The notes under the pieces: model-generated
What the model was told of the DNA's origin: nothing
Databases searched by the model: none
The model's input: the letters and a program-made list of their open reading frames with translations, nothing else
Position numbers and translations under genes: made by a program
Shown: piece after piece, positions 58,512-64,000 of the stretch
Layout: each line of letters opens with the position of its first letter
How positions within the stretch are numbered: the first letter of the stretch is position 1
Source of the DNA: Emmonsiellopsis sp. PD_33
Lineage: Eukaryota > Ascomycota > Eurotiomycetes > Onygenales > Ajellomycetaceae
Assembly: GCA_032988165.1 (NCBI GenBank)
Contig: JANTQF010000006.1
Location: 186,001 to 250,000 of the forward strand
DNA: 64,000 bases
Reading direction: 5' to 3'

Positions 58512-59465
58512 CCTCTAATCTCTGGTAGCAATCCCAGTTACCTGAAGAAACTCAATTAAATACTTTATTCCTATCTCAGTTTGAAATAGAAACTCCATAT
58601 TTACTTGATTAATTCCATGCTTTTCAAGAAGTTCAGCTTTTATATCACTATATAATGAATAAGTCATCAATAAATGATAAGGATTCTCAACCAATCCACA
58701 TGAGCATAAATCATTTGAATTATCCCTAAACCTTTTGAGATATGACTTGAAATAGCCATATCCAAGCTTTAATTGAATAATAGAAGAGAAGATTCTCTTC
58801 TTACAATTAATCAATCTAGCCTTCCATCTTGGTTTTAGATTTAAATCAGTATAACTCTGGCTTTTCTTCTGAGAATCCCATATCTCAGTCCATTTATCAA
58901 GACAAATCTCTTTTATTCTCCTCTTAATAAATGATCAGGACACAGTTTTCACTGAAGAAAAAGATTTTTAAGTTCTATTCTTAACTGCTAAATCTGCCTT
59001 TTCATTACCCTGTATCCTTATGTGAGCTGAGACCCAGTGTAAATGAAATTGACCATCAGATTTTAACCTTAAAGTCTGATTTAAAGCTCTTTGGATAATA
59101 TCTAGGTTCATTTGATCATTATGAATCTCATTTCTTTAGAGTCTCTTTAAAGTAGCTTGACTATCAGAGAAAATCCATACATCTTGAATAGTAAGTAGTA
59201 TCTTCTCTGAACATCTTTCCTGCCAGAAGAAAAGCCTTTTAAATTGCAAAAAGCTCTGCATTAAAGACTTCACACTCCCTTCCTAGATTCCAGGAGTCTA
59301 AAATATACTCAGAGTTCATTTTAGGATGTTTGAAAGCTAAACCAGCTCCTATATCATCCTGTTCACTTTTTGAACCATCTGAATATATTAATAAAGCTCT
59401 ATCTTTATTAAGCTTCTCTAGTTTTTGAAGATGCATTTTCTTTTCTTCCTCTTTTAATAAGATAC
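58512..59465 (-). pseudogene. LINE (Tad/I-like) RNase H and C-terminal domain
   Basis: The minus strand encodes the end of a LINE ORF2. RNase H starts with LLIYSDGSKSEQDDIGAGLA and WNLGRECEVFNAELFAI (59239-59460, open) and continues with FHLHWVSAHIRIQGNEKADL (about 58990-59050; normal form WVPGH.GI.GNE.AD). After that, an open 99-codon C-terminal part (58515-58814) contains CSCGLVENPYHLLMTYSLYS, the zinc-binding CxCG...ET..H...CP..... motif common to fungal and plant LINEs. A few stops separate the parts. The reverse transcriptase and endonuclease are absent; the copy ends at the E330 element, as a 5'-truncated or broken LINE. Confidence 0.88.
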
Positions 59466-59784
59466 TGAAGCAGGGACAGGGTGTGTGCATCAGATGGCAC
59501 TGAACAGGGCAGCAGCAAACACAAGAAAAGAATTGATATCAATGTTGAAGCAGAGGAATGTATTGGCAATCTATAGTACAAAACAACACAGTAATAGAAT
59601 GATAAGGTAACACTCAAAAGAAATAAAAGATCTATCTCAAAGAAGCATACACATGCATGAGAAATCCATGAATGAACAGATGATGTCTTGCAATGAAAGA
59701 AAAATATCTATCTTCATGACTATACTCAGCAGTGAAAAGCCTCAGCAAAAAATTGATCCAACCTGACAGCAGATCCCCACCACA
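59466..59784 (-). repeat. E330 LTR-like element, copy 4
   Basis: 319 bp, minus orientation; the plus strand starts TGAAGCAGGGACAGGG and ends CCCCACCACA, which is TGTGGTGGGGATC to CCTGCTTCA on the minus strand. It is the best-preserved copy of the family by eye. The flanks (ATAC and TATC) are not a direct duplication. It marks the upstream end of the LINE. The open frame 59408-59617 on the minus strand crosses both and is an artefact. Confidence 0.85.
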
Positions 59785-60740
59785 TATCTCCCCTCCCCTT
59801 GATTTGCTGACCTAATGAATAAAAGAATGGCTTAGTTCCACAGCTAGGGCAGCTGCTCTGAATATGTTGTCCTGAAATTGACCCAACTATATCATCCTAA
59901 AGTCAGCTAGTGAGCAGTCATGCACTGTGTGCTGGATCATCTATTTGCAAGAAAGTAGTCACATTGAGGTAGGGAGGTAGCTTAGAGATGAATGGGCAAG
60001 TTAGCAATGATGAAGCCCCTCCTAGGCTACAGTAAATACAGCTGGTGTTTTTAGGTAGAGGCCCAGATAGGATAGTTCATCAACAGCTTGAACCATGGAA
60101 TTGTGGGGCAGTGGCCTCCATGGCCAGGAATAAAGACAGGAGCTGGAATAGGATTGGTGAGAGATTTCTGAATGAGGGAAGGGCAGAGCATGGCCCTAGA
60201 GTGTGTAAATCACTGGGCAGAAGTGAGGCCCAGAGAAATGAATGAGCAGGTTGGCAATGAAGAAAGGGTGTGCCCTAGATAGGCAGAGCAGCCTGTGAGT
60301 GCATGGCTTTATGCTAATGATCTTATATGTGATAAGATTCATGGTCTCATCACAAGGAGGGGTGTTGTGCTTGTATGATGAATGAAAGGAGGAGCAGAGT
60401 AGCTGATGATAGGTGGTAATAAAGATTGAGATGAGCAATGTGGGTGATGAAGAAGAAAGAGACATAAGGAAAATAGAGAGTAAAGAGAAAGAAAATATGA
60501 TAGGTAAAATCAGCAGCAGAAGGTACAGGGTGAGATATATATAGATGAGCAAGCATAGGAAGGAAAGTAGATACAGCAAGAAAAATAAACACAGAGCAGC
60601 AGCAGACTATGCATAGAAAATAAAAGAAACTAAGGAAGATATAGAGGAAATATAGCATAGAGGAAGCAAACTAAGTGACATGGTGAGGAAAAACAAACAT
60701 GTGCTAGTAGCAGCAAGAGTGGCAATTACAGCAGAACAGT
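59785..60740. other. Unassigned region with purine-rich part
   Basis: No gene family recognised. Two alike stretches (around 59985 and 60236) start with GAATGGGCAAGTTAGCAATG and GAATGAGCAGGTTGGCAATG, an old duplication. From about 60400 to 60670 the plus strand is purine-rich (GAAAGAGACATAAGG and similar), which produces two overlapping minus-strand open frames (60196-60579, 60350-60658) rich in Leu, Ser and Tyr. These are compositional and not convincing genes. Confidence 0.4.
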
Positions 60741-63700
60741 GGGCTCTGATTGGCTGAAACATTTCCTGGTTCTAGGGCAGGAAATTGTGATTAGCTGGAT
60801 TGACTAGCTGATATCTATCTTCTTATGACTGTGGACTGAGATTCCAATGGTGTCTCCTTCTGTAGCTACACAGTCACCAACAATAGAATTAAAAGGAATG
60901 TTATTATAGTAGTAGTAAAAGAAACTCTACTGACTAAACAGCTATTTCTCAGCATCTATCATAGTTGTAAAGGCATGAACTGCAGCCCCCACAGCTCTCT
61001 TATGCTAGACCAGAACATAATTCTTGGCTGGCTGATTAGATACCAGGCCAAAAAGAATTTATTACTCTCTCTGGATTAAAGGATCATTCCATCACTAACA
61101 TCCAATCAAAGCTTCAGAAAGTGCACTAAGACCTGTCACAGCCATGGTGGCAGGAAAGTGATAAGGAATGCTGTCATACAGAACAGGCAGGCTGGAGGGT
61201 ATCACAGGTCTGTGAATGAGATCTTAATTTGCCTGTGAGAGCTACTCCTATATATTACTCTCTAGAACTTTCAAAGACTTACTATCTTCCTGAATTTCAA
61301 TGAATTATAGAAGCATCATTCTCCACTCAATCATAGCTGAGCCAGTACTCTCATGGGAAATGTGTGGCATGATGATTCACACATCTCCCTGTTTGTAAGA
61401 AATGATCTTTCAGCTGGTCTTGAAATCCTGCAAATCTTAATTAGTGAGCATCTATAGGGAGATGTCCTGAATGATTCTATCATTCAGAAACCCCCTTCCA
61501 TAAAGTTGGTAATTCCACTCAGAGACACAGTAATGCATGCCAGAGACTACAGTTATGCAGTTTGCATGATCCTCATTTATCATGCTAATGAACCCTTGAA
61601 TCATATTCATACTATGATTCTCCTCAGTGAGGTGCTAAATGTTGATATTGATATGCTAGAAAAATGTGCTATCCCCCTTTCTGATGAACTTGATGTAATA
61701 AGGGTAGGAGATGAGCCTCATCTGGTGATCTGGGTGAAGAGTGACATATCAGGCTGCAGGCATAGTAAACTGGGTTCTGATGAATTATCTACTGAATGAT
61801 TTCATAGAGCATCATGCAGAGCCACCCCAGCAACTTCTAATCCTTTTGCTGATGAAATGAGTATATATTCCATTTATATGCTACCATCTTTCTGAGTGTG
61901 TTGTATGCAGCAGGCACATTTCCCACAGCTATTTCCATTCAGAGCTAGGAGAAAATTAGAAGAGATAAAGAGCCATCTGCATCCCAGTCATTCAGCATGA
62001 GGTCTACATTTATGCTTTCCAGGCCAAGGTTCTTCAACATACTCACTCAGTTTAGTGGAGCAATGGAAGGGAGGGCAGCATGCTTCATGTGATATATCTG
62101 AAGAAGATTCTCTGGGCAGGCAGGGTAGTGCTCTTTGCAAAAATAATGAAAAGTGCTGTTAGCAGTGCAGATCTGGCTAAGATTTCTGTGGCTATTAATG
62201 ACAGTCTTAAGCCTGAATGTTAAAGCTGCCTGATTCAAACTCTGAGTCAGCAAACTGATTTTCCCTTCAAGATTGACAGCATGGTGATAGCATAAAGGAA
62301 AAGAAGACAATAGCTTTATGAGCTAATTTAGAAGCTTGACAAGCTGGCTATCATTCAGCTCCTTTGTATCATTAAGCTAAGCTTTCAAGGCAGGCTTGAT
62401 ATTCTGACAATATGTGCATCCATAATGGCCAGTCTTCTAACACTTTTCAATAGCTTCAGTAACATCAGGATCCTCCTTATTAGTATCTTGATTCTCAAGC
62501 TCTGTCATTTCTTCTGGCAACAGGCTGGCAAAATGGGAGAGGCTGACATTGGACAGGAAGATAGCTATTGATAAAACTGATTGGCTAGAGACATGTCATG
62601 GGCAAGGAGCAGGTAAAACAGGGCCAGGATTTCAAGAAGCATCAGATAAGAAAGTAGAAGAGGACATGGGAATCAATTCAGAATGGTGATAATTATTCTG
62701 AGGAGGGTGAGGAGAAGGCAGAGGCATTTGACCAGTCATATGAGAATTGTGTGGTGAAGCTGGAGGAGGCTGATGCTGAAGATTTCAAGAGAGTGGAGAT
62801 AAAGAAATTAGTGGGTAAGAGTTAGCAGGTACAGGAAGAGATAGTGAGGCATCTACAGTAAGAATTCCACTAGAACCAATATAAAGCCTAGTAGCATGGA
62901 TGGCTTCCATATTCAACTCAGAGCCAACAAAATCTGGCCTTGAGGCATTCTCAAGGTCTAAAAGCATCAGTTCCTTATGAAGCTTTTTACCCTTTCCAGG
63001 ATTTTGAGATAACTGAATCCATATTACCTGGTTGATTCTCCTCACTGCAGATAGATAGTCATAATTCCTTGTAAGAGTTGCTGCATATCTGCATCATTTA
63101 TCCTTCTTCAGCATCAGTCAGAATTCATTAGTAATAGTCTTTCCTCAGTGTTCCACACAAGTTTTATACTCTTCTGAAGTGTGATTTCAGTGAACCCTAA
63201 CTGTCTCTATCATGTGATAGATCTCCACTGTCTAGTAGCAGAAGTTAGCTTCAGACACCACTGCCTGCCAGGCCCTATCCTCCTTCATCCATTCAAAATA
63301 TGCAGTAATCTCCTCCTCTCTATCTTCATGCCTGCTCATGATTAGATTGGTGATTTCACACTGGACCTGATAGTATAGAGCTGCATGCCTATCAAGGGTA
63401 TCAATATACTTCTAAATCTCCCTGGTGGTTGACAACTTTTTCTTCCCATGCTCAATCAAGGCAAGGGAGTTAGTGGGCTTCAGGGCCAGGGCACACAGAT
63501 TTTAGCAATTTGACATTTTGCAGGAAGGAAGTGAGGGAAATCATAGATATAGCACTATTATATGTTGGTGTAGGTTGGTTCAAGAGTAAGACTGAGATAT
63601 CTGTGATGATGATGAGGGGAAAGTGGAGGGGAATACAGAGCAGAGTGTGCTCTTATAATTTTTTAAATGTGAGATGCAAAAGGTGGCTGCAGCCAGCAAA

Positions 63701-64000
63701 ATGAGAGAATGAGAAAGGCATACTATCATTTTGATGGCCATAAAATGAAAGAAATAAAGAAAACTGCAAAGGAATGTGAAGATGCATCTAGATCCTAACA
63801 TACTACTCATGCCAGCATTTGAACCATAAAGAGACAGCTAATAAAGAAAATAAACTGATGAGTAGATACAGTCAAACAAAGGAAATAAAGAAAGAATGAA
63901 TGGAATAAGGAAATGAATGTAGTGGTCAGATAATGACCACAAAACTTTTATCATGAGAAATTAGAGACTACAAAGCATCCTCTCCCCCACCCACATCTTC
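60741..64000 (-). pseudogene. Repeat R2, copy 2: decayed gene of unknown family
   Basis: The minus strand has a long protein-like reading with fewer stops than copy 1. Its conserved start, about 63.49-63.03 kb, reads LALIEHGKKKLSTTREI, KYIDTLDRHAALYYQVQCEI, SRHEDREEEITAYFEWMKED and RAWQAVVSEANFCY. Open frames follow: 62785-63045 (86 codons, RINQVIWIQLSQNPGKGKKL, MEAIHATRLYIGSSGILTVD) and 62047-62310 (87 codons). Between them lies a possible zinc finger KTGHYGCTYCQN (about 62400-62440). Further on comes LESINVDLMLND.DADGSLSL. I do not recognise the family; the structure fits a transposon protein or a captured gene. The plus-strand frame 61506-61799 is a shadow. The copy continues beyond the window. 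Confidence 0.55.

Noticed and set aside
61506..61799. 97-codon plus-strand open frame
   Set aside because: The opposite strand continues the R2 reading in this area. The plus frame has no family motif and is probably a shadow, although this is not certain.

Overview
The window looks like a transposon graveyard from a filamentous fungus. No host gene could be recognised in it. The content is AT-rich and almost free of the dinucleotide CpG: I noticed only about four by eye, although TpG and CpA are common. Copies of the same element differ almost only by transitions. Reading frames are broken mostly where Arg, Gln or Trp codons have become stops. This is what RIP-like or methylation-driven C-to-T mutation leaves behind. 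The mix of Plavaka, Helitron, Tad-like LINE, chromodomain Ty3, copia and pogo elements points to a fungus, but the phylum cannot be settled from this window.

Left part (1-12.9 kb): a decayed Plavaka-type (CACTA-related) transposase and a decayed SNF2-type helicase lie on the minus strand. They sit in sequence studded with a palindrome built on CTCAGCTTAAGCTGAG. A decayed repeat of unknown type (here R2, 11.75-12.89 kb) follows; a second copy occupies the right end of the window (about 60.8-64 kb).

Middle (12.9-52 kb): one chromodomain Ty3 family (here G1, 254-bp LTRs, 5-bp target duplications) accounts for five copies. Copies A, B, C and D are on the plus strand and F is on the minus strand. 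A and B sit inside an older minus-strand Ty3 element of another family (G2). Copy C contains two insertions of a 318-bp LTR-like element (E330), one of which contains a pogo transposon, and it also contains G1 copy D. Copy F sits inside a minus-strand copia element. Copy B carries a 518-bp hAT-like MITE. G2 carries an inverted-repeat element filled with telomere-like repeats.

Right part (52-60 kb): the 5' part of the copia, a second SNF2 fragment, a 51-bp minisatellite, a Helitron replication-initiator gene that stops at an ATT microsatellite, and the 3' end of a LINE next to another E330 copy.

Relative ages follow from the nesting: G2 and copia are older than G1 A, B and F; G1 C is older than E330 and G1 D; E330 is older than pogo. 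The pogo copy keeps a long open frame and two of the few CpGs, and G1 D is the only copy whose reverse transcriptase YLDD box is intact. No element appears able to move by itself.
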